In this document: piece by piece, positions 46,801-58,900 of the stretch | Numbering within the stretch: the first letter of the stretch is position 1 | Layout: every line of letters starts with the position of its first letter | Origin: Ambrosia x helenae | Taxonomy: Eukaryota > Streptophyta > Magnoliopsida > Asterales > Asteraceae | Assembly (NCBI GenBank): GCA_030844895.1 | Contig: CM061230.1 | Location: forward strand, 474,705-538,704 | DNA: 64,000 nucleotides | Reading direction: 5' to 3' | Position numbers and translations under genes: made by a program | The notes under the pieces: model-generated | The model's database searches: none | Told to the model about the DNA's origin: nothing | Seen by the model: only the letters and a program-made list of their open reading frames with translations

Positions 46801-49800
46801 AAAAATGCAAAAGAAAGTGGCGAAGGTGTGACATCAGCAAAACATTCACGGGGCCGCTTACCATTTTAGCGGTATGTTTTTTTCGGATCTTTTTCCATAT
46901 ATTACAGTTAATAAAACTTTCAAAGTTAAATATTATAACCAAAAATGAACATTTGGGAAAAGGGGGAGGGGGTGGATGATTAAATACTTGGTAACTGGCT
47001 ACTGTGATATGAGCCCAAAAAACAACACTATCAGTTCTGTTTTGACCGATTAACATAGTTAAAAACATTTGAAAAAAGTGATGCAAATTGTATAAGTTAG
47101 GATTTGATGAAAAAAAAAACATGATATGTTTCCAATTGACATGATGCAGTTACTTTATGTCGAAAGTATTGGGTGCCATGGGATGAAGTTGGATAAAACA
47201 TTGACACCCATAGAATATTGGGACAAGAATAAATTGAAAAGAAGAGAAACTTTGGATATCAGAGGAGGTGGGTTCGGAACAGGAAAATATATACGATTTC
47301 TAGAAAATAGAAAGTCAGCCGTTGAGGAGCCTGATGATAATGTTGAGCAGTTTGTGCTTTCGGTAAGTGATCTTTAAAAACACCGTATAATTATTCATAC
47401 TGTAAGATTTTTGGTTTTGTTAACACTTACATAAAACTTTAAAAATACAGGAGAGTATATCGGAGCTGGGAAGCTTAATTGATTCAGTTGTGAAGAGCAA
47501 GTCGAAAATTGAAAAAAAACTGACAGAGGTTTACGATAATGCACCAGAGAATGAAGATGTGCTGTCGATAGTTGCAAGGTATAATTCAGTATTCGAGGTT
47601 GGTTTCAAGAAAACACGGAAGGAGGAAGTTGTAGTTACTAATATTGGAAGTCATATAAGAGATGTCATAAGCGGTTTAGCAAATGAATTGAACGTTCATG
47701 ATATGGACAATGAAGGTAATAATTCAAACTATGGCATGCATGTAACCTATTTATTAATCGTAGCATGCGTAAAAGTTATGTATAAAAATGTTTTGAGTGT
47801 GTTACTTAAGAAAGCATTAAATGTAGATCGGTATTCAAGTGAAAGTGATGACATGGACACCATAGATGAAGGAAATTGCGGGGGCAGCGTTGACAAGATG
47901 AGGGATGCCGATAAAGGTAAAGCGCATTACGTTGTTAGGATAGATGTTTATATGTTTATAAATGTGTATAAAAAAACTACTAAAATATTTAAGTCTATAT
48001 GTGCATTTTTTGACAAAAAACAGGGCATAATGAAGGTGCTGAGATTCTGCCTGCAAGTGGTCAGGCTACAATGCTTGTACGTGAATTACCAAAAGTCAAC
48101 TCTTGTAAAAACATGGAGGGAGAAGCGGATAAAACGGGTGCTGGACAGGAAAAAGGTATATGTTTGTTACCACTGGTTTGTGATAAAAAAAATGTGATTT
48201 GTTTAATAAAAGCCTGATTGTTGTGATAACTAGGAGGTAATAAAACAAGACAAAAAGGCAGCGGTAGTGTTGGGTAGATTACGAGCATTAGACTATGTCC
48301 GACCAGCAGTGGAATTAAAGAAAAAAATTGCGAAACAGGTAAAAACTAAGTGCACATGTATAAGTATATATACATGAAAGTTCTACATTAAAAAAAATTG
48401 CAAAAAAAAATAATACTCATTGGTTGATTTGGTTATCTAAGACAAACAAGGACATAGTGAAGCGAGGAAAAAGTTATCTAGGACTGTGGCGAAGACAATT
48501 GTTCGAAAAGACAAGAGTCATGAGGTGGTGACAAAGTTACAAGTTAACGAAAGGGTTGAGTCTGATGGTGCAGGGAAAGATACATATAAAAGAAAAGGTG
48601 TGTTTCTGCATACGGTTATTTTACAAAAATTCAGATTGTAGGGTTATAAAAAACAAAACTAACAAATGTTGTAATAAATCAATAGGTGGTGTTAATGAGA
48701 TGCCAAAAGGGACTACCGCTATGGACGACATTCCAAGCTTCAGCATGGGTTTAAGCCAAACAGAGGTGCATAAATCAGGTTAGTGTTAGTAGGCTGTTAG
48801 TAATTATATTATAATTGCTATGTGTATTCTGATAAAAAAAGTTGTAGACTATTACGTATGTAAAAATTTGTTTGTTGAGATCCGACGTATGTATATGACA
48901 TAATACACACAAAAACTGATCAGACTAAACGAATACTATGGAAATTAAACATAAAAATTAGTAATAGGTGGTGTTAGTAAGATGCGAAAAGGGACTACCG
49001 CTATTGACGACATTCCAAGCTTCAGCCTGGGTTTAAGCCAATCAGAAGTGGATAAATCAGGTTAGTGTTAGTAATTATATTATAAACTGCTATGTGTATG
49101 CTGATAAAAAAAAGTTGTAGACCATTACGTAAGTAAAAATTAGTTTGTTGATATGTATGTATATGACATGAAATTGTGAATCTCTAGGAGTTCGGTTTAG
49201 TGTTAACGAAGGCGTGCAAGCTGACGTAACAGAAAGAGTTACTGATGACACCAACAATCTATTAAATGAACCAAAATCACAAGAAAAAGGTAAGTATGCT
49301 TTTTTGGTATTTGTTGGGTAGGATTATGCAAAAGTGCTTTGATACCTAAAACTTAATGCTACATTATTACTTAAATAGGTGATCAAACATCTATGGTCCA
49401 AGGAGGCAATGATGTTGACGACTGCCCAACCTTTAGCCTTGGATTGAGCCAAGTAGAAAAAAAAACCGTAGTTGCTGATTCAGGTTATCCCGTCGATCCA
49501 CGTTACGTAATATAATAGACTTATACTGTTACATGTGTAAAAAATGTATAAAAAACAAAATCATATGTAAAGCATAATATAATAGACTTACACTGTTATA
49601 TGACATAAAATTGTGAATCTTTAGGATTGGGGTTTAGTGTTAACGAAGGCGTGCAAGCTGACGTAACAGTCAGAAATAGTGATGACACCAGCAATCTATT
49701 AAAGGATCCAAAATCACAAGAAAAAGGTAAGTATGCTTTTTGGTAATTGTTGGGTAGGATTATGCAAAGTGCTTTGATGCCTAAAACTTAAGGATACATT

Positions 49801-52019
49801 ATTACTTAAATAGGTGATCAAAAATCTATGGTACAAGGAGGCAATGATGTTGACGACTGCCCAACCTTTAGCCTTGGATTGAGCCAAGTTGGAAAAAAAA
49901 CCGTAATTGCTGATTCAGGTTATCACTTCGATCACGTTACATAATATATAAAAGACTTATACTGTTACATATGTAAAAAATGAATAAAAACCCAATATCA
50001 TATGTACAAGCATACTAAAAACAATATTTTTACTAACGTTAACCAGGTGCCAAAAGTGGTAATGAAGAAAGAGCCTGTCATTTCCAATTCATACCGACTT
50101 ACATGTTGGAAAAAGACCACAATGAAACAGTGTCTGAGCAAACGAGCAATGTGAATGAAACAACCAAAAAGGAAACCAGAGGTATGTAAAAACACCTTTC
50201 ATAAACACAAAAACAATATAACAAAAAAAAATTAAGAAAAAGTGTAATATGTATTTTGAAATTTATTATTTCAGGAAACAAAGGGAAAAATGTAATCGGT
50301 CTTAGTGAAACAGACGTGGTTGACAGTGTAACTGATTGTGGACTCCCGACATTTGATATTGGTTTGACACCGTCCGAAGATAAGTCGTTTAAGGAAATAT
50401 CAGAAGGTAAAGCTCGAAAGATTTTATATACATATAACCTGAAAAAAAAAATATGTGTTACTTATGGTGTTTGTAGATACATTAAAGTGGATACGCATTT
50501 GTCTGTGAATGATCAGGTGACCATTCTGGCCTAGAAGCAGCGAATTTGAAGTGCCGATTATTGGCAGAAGAAGTTGCGAGGAATCGAGATATTTGTATAT
50601 CATTGATGGAAAAGGGTAGAAGGAACCCATTGACAGAGAGGACTGTGAGACGTGTAGACATAGCGTCGAATGTTACGAACGAAGAAGATAATGTTTGGAA
50701 GTTTATTTTCAACAACCATGGGTTTGACGCTGCAGATGGAAAACAAAGGAAGTCAAAGCTTAAAAGGGAAATGTAAGTTTGAGTTAAGCTTTACCAAAAA
50801 AAAAAAAAAAGCTCCTCGTTTAATTAAACTATGTATTTAATAAAAAATCTCTTTTGTTGATTGTGTACGTTGATAAATAGGAAGGTGGACACAGCTGGGG
50901 GAGGTAGCAAATCTTCGAGCGAGGAACATGGATCAGACAGCAATCGTGACTTGTAAGTCCTAATGTAAAACAATATACATCATTATTATATAGGTATACT
51001 TGAGTGTGTTGGGATTACAAGGTTAATGTTTTAGTATTTATTAGAAACCTTTAATCGAAAATGTGTAGGGAGGTATTGTTTAGGAGTGCATACGGTGTGG
51101 AAGCTAACAGATCAGTGTTTAAAAGTTTAGCGGCAAAAACACGAGTTATAGATGAGGTCATAAATTGTTGGGTGGAGGTCTTGAACTTTGAAGAAAGGTA
51201 CAAGGAAGCAGGATCAGTAAGTAGGTTGTTTGTGGGGACTAAAGCAATTGTAAGTAACCAATAAAGGCTGCTGATTTTGAGAATTTTATAGTAGTAATTT
51301 TTGGAATTTGAACAAATGACACATTATTAACTTATTCTTGTTGGCTCATAGATTGACTGGATGCTGAATGCGGAAGACACCACTGAGGAGCAGAGAATGG
51401 ACAAATTTACCAAAAACATGAGGGCGGCTGTGTACGGGGACGACAACCTGGTGGGGCTACAATCTTTTGGATTAGTTTTCTTCCCAATAGTTGAATTTGA
51501 CCATTACTACGTGATCGTGTTTGACTTGGAGAATGCGATAATTAAAGTGATTGATAATTGGGGGGACGTGTACCCGTTGGTTCGCTTAATTGACCACCCG
51601 GATTACTTTTCAAAGGACTCCGCCTTCAAAGTGGTAAGCAATATGTCTTTTTAGCCTATTTATTTTTTGTGATAATATTCACACTATTGATAAATAAAAA
51701 AATGGAAAATGATTTGCAGAAGCATTTGTTCGTAAAGTACCTTCATCAAGTGAACCATCCGAAAAAAGACGAAATGGAAGCGGCGCCTATCACTAAAGAA
51801 ATCATTGGGTGGGCAACAAAAACGAATTTGCACGACTGCGGAGTTTTTGTGATGCGCCATATGGAGAATTATATGGGGCCGGGGAAACCATTTGATTGCG
51901 GCTTTAGTAGGAATGGTGCAAAAAAGTTAGCGGAACTGCGGAGGCTGAGAACAAAGTACGCTGCACGTATGTTGCTGTCGGATGCAAATGTTTTGAGAGA
52001 TAAAATTGCAGCTACATGA
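43812..52019 (+). CDS. MULE-borne Ulp1-like (C48) cysteine protease gene, many small exons
   Basis: C48 proteases cleave SUMO/ubiquitin-like conjugates. Transposon-borne members have no known substrate. Around 28 exons are supported by GT-AG borders (about 1,400 codons). A basic N-terminus (43812-43879, 44598-44660, 44731-44864, others) leads to a large exon, 46087-46871, plus 47150-47362 and 47451-47715. These three encode the plant module usually paired with these proteases (KESIFKLLGIP, FTGPLTILALLYVES, RGGGFGTGK). A string of small exons (47827-50406) repeats the motif PSFSxGLSQ, and the catalytic part is 51061-52019. Catalytic His is in DHYYV (codon 51502), Asp in VIDN (51553) and Cys in HDCGVF (51837). 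The usual oxyanion Gln is Lys (51819). Most middle exons are phase 1-1. Two joins (near 45320 and 48235-48345) do not fit my simple model, so splicing there is uncertain. Confidence 0.75.
45366..45960 (+). repeat. Tandem duplication of an exon-intron cassette (about 297 bp, two copies)
   Basis: Exons 45481-45573 and 45778-45870 are nearly identical 93-base, phase 1-1 exons beginning GKKMKTAEN and ending KKKVK. Their flanking introns, with TATGGAGTAAAATTTTAG, are duplicated too. The copies differ by only a few bases, so the event is recent. Confidence 0.9.
48686..49918 (+). repeat. Amplified exon cassettes encoding FSxGLSQ motifs
   Basis: Exons 48686-48778 and 48968-49060 (both 93 bases) are copies of one cassette. 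Exon pairs 49188-49289 + 49379-49483 and 49625-49726 + 49814-49918 (102 and 105 bases in each pair) are copies of a two-exon cassette 437 bases long. All are phase 1-1 and multiples of three, so each duplication keeps the frame. The proteins repeat (S/T)FS(M/L)GLSQ. A fifth, diverged version (TFDIGLT) is in exon 50275-50406. Confidence 0.88.
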
Positions 52020-52527
52020 AAGTGGTTAGTAGTACTGTTTTTATTTGGTGGTAAAAATGTTACAGTAACGTTGAATGTGTGTGCACTTAAAAAACTACTT
52101 AGTCTTTATTTTGTAATTCTAATGAACTAGTCTAATGCTACTGCAAATGTAACTGTGTTACAAAGGACAGCAGTGTTTTGGAAAAAGCACAAGAACATAT
52201 GTGCGTTATGAAATCAGGCTGCTTATGAATCCTACTGCCTTTTCTTATTTTCTTTTAATAATTAATTTATAATATATATTGTTTTGTTTGTTTGTTGATT
52301 TACTTTTGTGATAAAAAAATTTTTTTTTTGGATAACAAATATAGGTGTGTCATAACATGTTGGATAAAGGGTTGAAAGTGACCTTTTCATAAAAAGGTTG
52401 AAAAGTGACCTTTTCATTAAAAGGTTAGGTATCTTTAAATGCAGATTGGGACCACCCAACCACAACCACCTTATACTTTATTTGTCATGTAATGAATAAC
52501 ACTAACCCCCAACCACCCAAAAAAAAC

Positions 52528-52584
52528 TCTATAAATTTACAAGGCAATACATCTCTCTATAGTCAAATTGAAAAAACAAAAAAC
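52528..52584 (+). promoter_or_regulatory. TATA box of the small MULE gene
   Basis: CTCTATAAATTTAC at 52528-52541 lies 50 bases before the ATG at 52585. An upstream in-frame ATG at 52492 lies before this TATA box and so is unlikely to be in the mRNA. A 27-base direct repeat with GTGACCTTTTCAT and hairpin potential lies at about 52377-52430. Confidence 0.55.
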
Positions 52585-53232
52585 ATGAAATCAACACCAA
52601 GCACACCTCCTGAAGTTGAACTTCGGGGCAGAAACTTTGCTCCTATAAATTATTACCTTCGACCTAGAAACAACCATCATGTCCAAGGTCACGAACAAGT
52701 GCGACCTTTTGCACCCGTTAACATCCAACCTGACCCGTTGCCCTTGCCGGCTGCCGTAGAAGACAATCAACCAGATCAAGTTGTAAATGGAAATGTGGTT
52801 GAGGAGAATGACCTCGAACATCATGAGGTTGTACTTAACCAGCAGGTTTTATTGGAAGAACAAACCTGGGTAGGGGTTCACGAGGTTACACAAGGTAATG
52901 TTGACGATGAATTAGATTGGAATTTGGCTTATGAACTGCTATACCCGCAAGGAAAAAATGAAGATGACGTGGATGCCACATCCGAAGGCCACAACGTAGG
53001 TTCACATGCAGATCACACGCGGTCAAGTACTTCTCGTCCGACTATGGTTACCCCAGAATGGGCAAAAGGGTATGAAACAGATCCTGGCGCTGAGTATGTG
53101 GATTGGTCGTATGGAGAAGATACTAGGGAGGATACTAGAAAAATGGAGTGGGAATGGGCAATGCATGACCCATGGGAGGATGAGCGGGGAACGGATTCTG
53201 ATTGTTCCTTTGATTCGATTTTCAGTTACTAG
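52585..53232 (+). CDS. Unknown acidic protein encoded within the Mutator-like element (215 aa)
   Basis: A single-exon open frame in the same orientation as the Ulp1-like gene and convergent with the transposase. I do not recognise the family. The N-terminus is mixed, with RNFAPINYYLRPRN and proline-rich stretches. The rest is strongly acidic, with repeated DD, ED and EE and a tryptophan-rich end (VDWSYGED, EWEWAMHDPWEDERG) closing in DSIFSY. No signal peptide, membrane segment or zinc motif is visible. The start at 52585 follows a TATA box by 50 bases. The open length is unlikely by chance in such AT-rich DNA, and the composition is protein-like. It may be an accessory transposition factor or a captured host fragment, and neither can be shown here. 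Confidence 0.6.
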   Translation: MKSTPSTPPEVELRGRNFAPINYYLRPRNNHHVQGHEQVRPFAPVNIQPDPLPLPAAVEDNQPDQVVNGNVVEENDLEHHEVVLNQQVLLEEQTWVGVHEVTQGNVDDELDWNLAYELLYPQGKNEDDVDATSEGHNVGSHADHTRSSTSRPTMVTPEWAKGYETDPGAEYVDWSYGEDTREDTRKMEWEWAMHDPWEDERGTDSDCSFDSIFSY

Positions 53233-53479
53233 GTGTTTTTTTATGTGTAATGTAGGTCCGCTTATGTTTCAGTTCCTTTTGTGTGTATTAAAACCTAAAT
53301 TAATGTTATTGTGTGTTTGTTGTCATCTAATATGAAAATTAGTGAACAAAAAACATCAAATGAAAAAAACCGAAAAGAAAAATGTAACAAGAGGGACTAT
53401 AACTAAAAATAAAAAAGGTGAAAACATATTATGTGTGTGTGTGTGTGTACAAAAATGTAGTATTAGTTGGTGGGAAGTT

Positions 53480-54995
53480 GAAGAAGTTTACATTACTAAG
53501 TAAATGTAACAAATTTTTATTGGCAAAAAAAAAGGTATAGTTAGTAGTAACAGAATGAAATGTATAAGGCAATAGAAAATCAGGAAAAGCAAAGTGATTT
53601 ATCATGACTGAATATAAAAAAAAAAACATTTCTTCAGCTTTGACAAAAAAAAAAAAAAAAAAAAATCGAACAAATACAGTTATGACAAACAACATTATTG
53701 TGTGATTAATAAAAAAAGAAAAATGGAGGTAACTATGTTATAAAAAAGTATATTTTTAAATTAGAATATGTTACATTGAAAATCATTAAAAAAAAAGAGG
53801 GTTGATATCTATACATCCTTGATATCTAAATTATATGATTTTATTAATGGGGAAATGTGTATGAAAAAGATTTGACATGCATAAAAAAATACACTAGTAC
53901 TTATTGTAACAGCTTTATGTGACATAAAGCCACCTTAGTCAACAATAAGGATTTTGGAAACTTATGTGTGTGTCAAACAATCTAAAAAATATGATCCTAC
54001 CTCTGATATAAGATCTTTTGTCTAATTTTTTTGGAATCATGGTATCAAAGATAAAATTGTTACAAAAAATAATATATGACAAAACAAAATATTTTACAAA
54101 ACATCAGGAATGTAAAAATCACTTATTTATAGATGCTTACAGTAAATTTGTTTGATTAGAAAAAATAAAAGTCGTCAGTATCCTAGAAGGCCATACAAAT
54201 AGAACTATGAAGACAAAATAGAAGTGTGTCTATATCATGACTAGACATGAATTGTTACATTACTAAGTAAAATGTAACAAAATTTTATTGGCAACAGAAG
54301 GAAATGTATAAGGCAATAGAAAATCAGGAAAAATCAAATGTGATTTATTATGACTAAATATATTAAAAAAACCATTTCTTCAAACATTCACAAAAAAAAA
54401 AAAAAAAAAAAACTTGGAACAAATAAAGGTATGTCAAAACAACATTATTGTGTGATTAAAAAAACAAGAAATGGAGGTATCTATGTTATAAAAAGTATAT
54501 TTATAAAGTATAATATGTTACATTGAAAAATCATAAAAAAAGGGATGATATCTAGACATCCTTGATATCTATATTATATAATTTTATTATTAGGGAAATG
54601 TGTATGAAAAGATTTGACATGCATAAAAAAAAATACACTAGTACTTTATGTAACAGCTTTAGGTGACATAAAAGCCAACTTAGTCAACAAAAGGATTTTC
54701 CAAACTTATGTGTGTGTCAAAAACAATCTTAAAAAATGATTCACCGTCTGATATAAAAGATCGTTTTACTAATTCTTTTGAATCAAGGTATCAAAGACAA
54801 ATTGTTACAAAAAAAATAATATATGACAAAACAAATAATTTATAAAAAATCAGGAATGGAGAAATCACTTATTTATACATGTTTTCAAAAAATTTGTTTG
54901 ATTAGATAAAATAAAGTTGTTAGTAGCGTAGAAGGCCATACAATAAAACTATGAAGACAAAATAGAAGTGTGTATACTATATCATGAGTAGACAC
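53480..54995. repeat. Two tandem units of about 750 bp inside the MULE
   Basis: 53490-54252 and 54257-54995 align along their whole length: TTACATTACTAAGTAAA, ATGTATAAGGCAATAGAAAA, GATATCTA...CATCCTTGATATCTA and AGAAGTGTGT recur in order. They differ by many substitutions and small indels, so the duplication is older than the exon duplications. They are non-coding and lie between the convergent genes. Confidence 0.85.
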
Positions 54996-55907
54996 ATGAT
55001 GTGACAACACATAAAAAAAATAAAGAGATTCCTTTATTATTGTACAATAAGAAAAAGAAAATAAACCTTTTTGAAAACCACCCACGTGAATGCATAGACT
55101 TCATTTAATGAAGTTCACCTACTTCCTTTTAGTCACATGTTATCAAGAAAAAGTGAAAAAAAGGTTTGTAAATAATTGGGTATGGGGAGGGTGTTCGTAA
55201 ATTGATTCTCCTCCATTTATTAAGACACATAGATAACAAATAAAAAAAAAAAACTCTAGCTTCATTGAGATGTGCCATTTTTGGTTTAAAAAAGCATTCG
55301 TCAAAAATTCCGTTAAAGGCAGTTCTGTGAAGACTTTATATACAAATGTAAATGATTGATAAACGATTCTATTATTCTCAAAAATCATTTGGGCACATCC
55401 TCAATTTTTAATGGGGCTATTTGGAAAAAATGTAGTATTGGCGTGTTTGTGTAAAAAATAAATGAAACTGATATTGGGGGATCTTTGCGGACAAAGCAAT
55501 AGTATGCTTTGACAACAAAAAATTAAGATGCGTAATAACATAAAATAATTGAAAACTGATATTGGTGGGTCCTTGGGGGGATCTATTTTGTACTCCAATA
55601 ATAAGGTTTACTAGAAAAAACATTTTAGGGACATAACAAAACTTATAAGATACGTAATAGGATAAGAAAAAAACCAATTAGAGACATAACAAAAAGCATA
55701 ATATAAAATACCAGACTATACTGAGCCCAAAACCGAGCACATACAAAAGCAATCATACAGTAGCAAAATGTTACAGACGTAACATACTGAGTAGCAAAAT
55801 GTTACAGACGTAACATACTGAGTAGCAAGCTAAATAACAGCTAAAATTATAACAAAAGCATTCCCAAATTAGATAGATGGCTCAGTAAATAGTCGAGATA
55901 AGTGCCC
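54996..55907. other. MULE spacer and transposase 3' region
   Basis: Non-coding AT-rich sequence. An exact 31-base tandem repeat at 55761-55822 contains the palindrome-like TGTTACAGACGTAACA and lies about 90-150 bases past the transposase stop codon, probably in its 3' UTR. Confidence 0.6.
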
Positions 55908-58900
55908 TTAAGTGGCTGGAGATGGGGTCTGGGTTTGGGAGCTACCACCAGAAGCGTTAGCAACACCATTTGACATCTTCCTGCAATTACGAGAGTCGTG
56001 GTTTATTACGTATTTGTTGCACGTGCGACAGAGCCTTGGAGCTTTAGGGGGCTTGGCGGCCTTCGTTTCAGCAATAACAGATTTCAGGCGACGATTTCTT
56101 CCACAACCTTTAGTACGAACAACCTCTGGATTGCTACATGAGATCTCAACATCCATTGGTTGGCCAACCAACTCTTCCACAACAGCCTCATTTGATTCGA
56201 TAACAGGTGCTTCAATAGACCTGTGATCAACAAGGTTAATTTTTATATCTTTCAAACGCTGAACCAAGTTAGAAAGCAAATCCGTGTCAGTCCGGACAAC
56301 GTCAACACATTCAGTAACCAACTCCAAAATCTGGTTGCGCAAAACAGCTTGTGGGGACTGGTCAATACCATAACGATTTTCAATAGAAAAAACGCGCTTA
56401 GGCAGTGCATCGCGTAGCCACCTATCAGAAACATACATGGCTGGAATTTTCTGGACATTCTTAACCCGATAAACACAAAACACATGACGGCACAAATAGC
56501 CAATACGGATGAATCCACGACAAGAACACTCAGCAGACGAATCAATCGGGTTAAACTTGACCTGTCCAACAAATAAAGAAGTTTGTAAAAAAAATAAGGA
56601 ACAAGTTTACAGATTGGTTAGACATATTAATTAATTGGATACGTATGGACAGGATATACAAAAAAATACCTCAAACACATTAACATAACCATTCATCCGA
56701 TCTAGGTGAGTGACTGAAAAAACCAACAACTCATCAACAGGCTTGGTGTTTGAGACATAACAACATTCCTTTCCCTTTGCAATCTCTTTTAGTACTTCCA
56801 TAAAAATCGTATGCGTATACAACTCAAAGGCATGTCTCTCAATATTTAAACCGGTAGTGTCTGGAAATTGTGTAGTAGAGGTTTTATACTCAGACATCCT
56901 TTGCCGATAGCGCTGTGCATCAATTCTGGTTTCATAGCACAACATAAACTGAACTAGCGTATTAGCGCTTGTAGAATTAACTTTGAAACAGGCATTCGAG
57001 CTCTCACAACGGGACGTAGTTTTCATCAAGCAACACATGGGGATCTCACGAAAGTAAGCAGGTACCCAACGTTCCCTAATATCATACATTTCCTTCAACC
57101 AAGAGTGGTCTTCCAAACCAAAATTAACCAATAGCTCTTGCCAACGACTCTCAAAGGTTGACGGCTTGATATAAACATTCCATACCAAACGATGGATGCA
57201 TTGACGGAAATTGGTGTTTTGTAACAACTCGCCAGTCATCTGCATACATGTAAAGTTGTAAAAAAATGAATAAAAAGCAAACATTAACAAATAGCAAAAA
57301 GACATTCAGAAAAACTAAAAAAAAAAATGTAGACAGCAAAGTACCTTGACAGGTAACTTCTTCATAATATGCCACATGCAAAGGCGGTGGCGAGATTCAG
57401 TAAAGACTTGAAGAATGGCTTGCCTCATCGCCGGGTCTTGGTCGGTTAAAACTAATGCTGGTTGCTTTCCATGAGCTTTCAGAAATGATTGGAGCAACCA
57501 TTTGTATGAGTCAATGGTTTCACTAAAAATCAGCCCAGCACCAAAAGTTACACACTGTTTGTTGTAATCCACACCAGTAAAAGGAACGAAGATCATATTG
57601 TACCTGCACAAAAAAAAAAGAGAAAAAAAAAGAAAACAGGTAACTTATGTTACTTATGTAAGAACAAATATAGCTAACTTATGTTACTTATGTACCAACA
57701 AGAATGCACAAAAATACTTACTTATTGGTTTGATAAGTTGCATCAAATGCAACAACGTCACCAAAAACTTTGTAATTCAGCTTCGAAATCTCATCAGCCC
57801 AGAAAATAGATGTAAGTTGACCATTTTGCACAACGAAATCATAAAAGAATTCTGGTAAACTATCAAAGCGATCACGCAAACGATCAAGCACTAACTGCGA
57901 ATCTCTTTCACCGATGAAAATTCTCATTTTTTGACAGAAGTTTTTGAAGTCAACTGGTGTGCCGTGGACATTATGATGACCACCCTTCATGGTAACGTAA
58001 CAGCTGTGGGCTCTGATGGGGCCAATCTTGTTCAAGCTCATCTGATGAATGAACTGCTTGGCAGCAAAACTAAGCTTACGACCAGATTTTGTAAGGTCGC
58101 GGTTATATGTGTCAACAAGAGGATGGTTATGGTTCTCTACGAACTTCTTAACAACATAACAGCCTTTTTCTTTGCATAAAATTACACAGATGTGTGCATC
58201 ACAGTCAGTGAGTGTAAATGTAGTTTGACGAGCCTTCAGCGTATCATCCACCAAGGAGTCAAACGTACGCTTCATTTGAGGTTTCCCAGCTTTGTTACAC
58301 CGGAAATACTTATGGGTGACGACACCGTTCCATACTTTCGCTTGGTTTTTCCTAACTGAAAAACCAGCTTGCTCGGCGTAAGACGCATACAACGTATACG
58401 CATCATCCAAATTGTCAAATGAACGCCCAACAACCGGCTTATCCTCCAAGGCAACATTGGGAGTCCAGATCCTAGTTCCATTAGGCGTTTGGAAGACAAG
58501 AGCAGGGGTCTGATTGGTTGCTATAAAAAAATAATAAAGTGGTGAAAATAATTGAAACAAGTTATAAAACATAAAATTCTTACATATGTATGAGAAAAAA
58601 AAAACATAAGTAACAAAAACATATGTCACTTATGTACCAAAAAAAAAAAGATTCTTACATATGGTTATCCTCGTTTTTTAGTATGTAACTTACGTAACCA
58701 AAAAATAAAAAAAATCCAATAATATATCTTTTACACAAGAGAAAAACATTTAACAACTAGTACATGCATATGAACCAAAAAAGGTAACACAATGATATAT
58801 ATTTTAAAAAGGTTTTAATCTAATTTTTGTAAGTTGTGTAAAATGTTGAAATATGAACCAAAAAAGTAACACATAATCAGAAGAAAAAAAATAACATCCA

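Noticed and set aside
52492..52584. Longer start for the small MULE gene
   Set aside because: It lies before the TATA box at 52528, so it is unlikely to be in the transcript.
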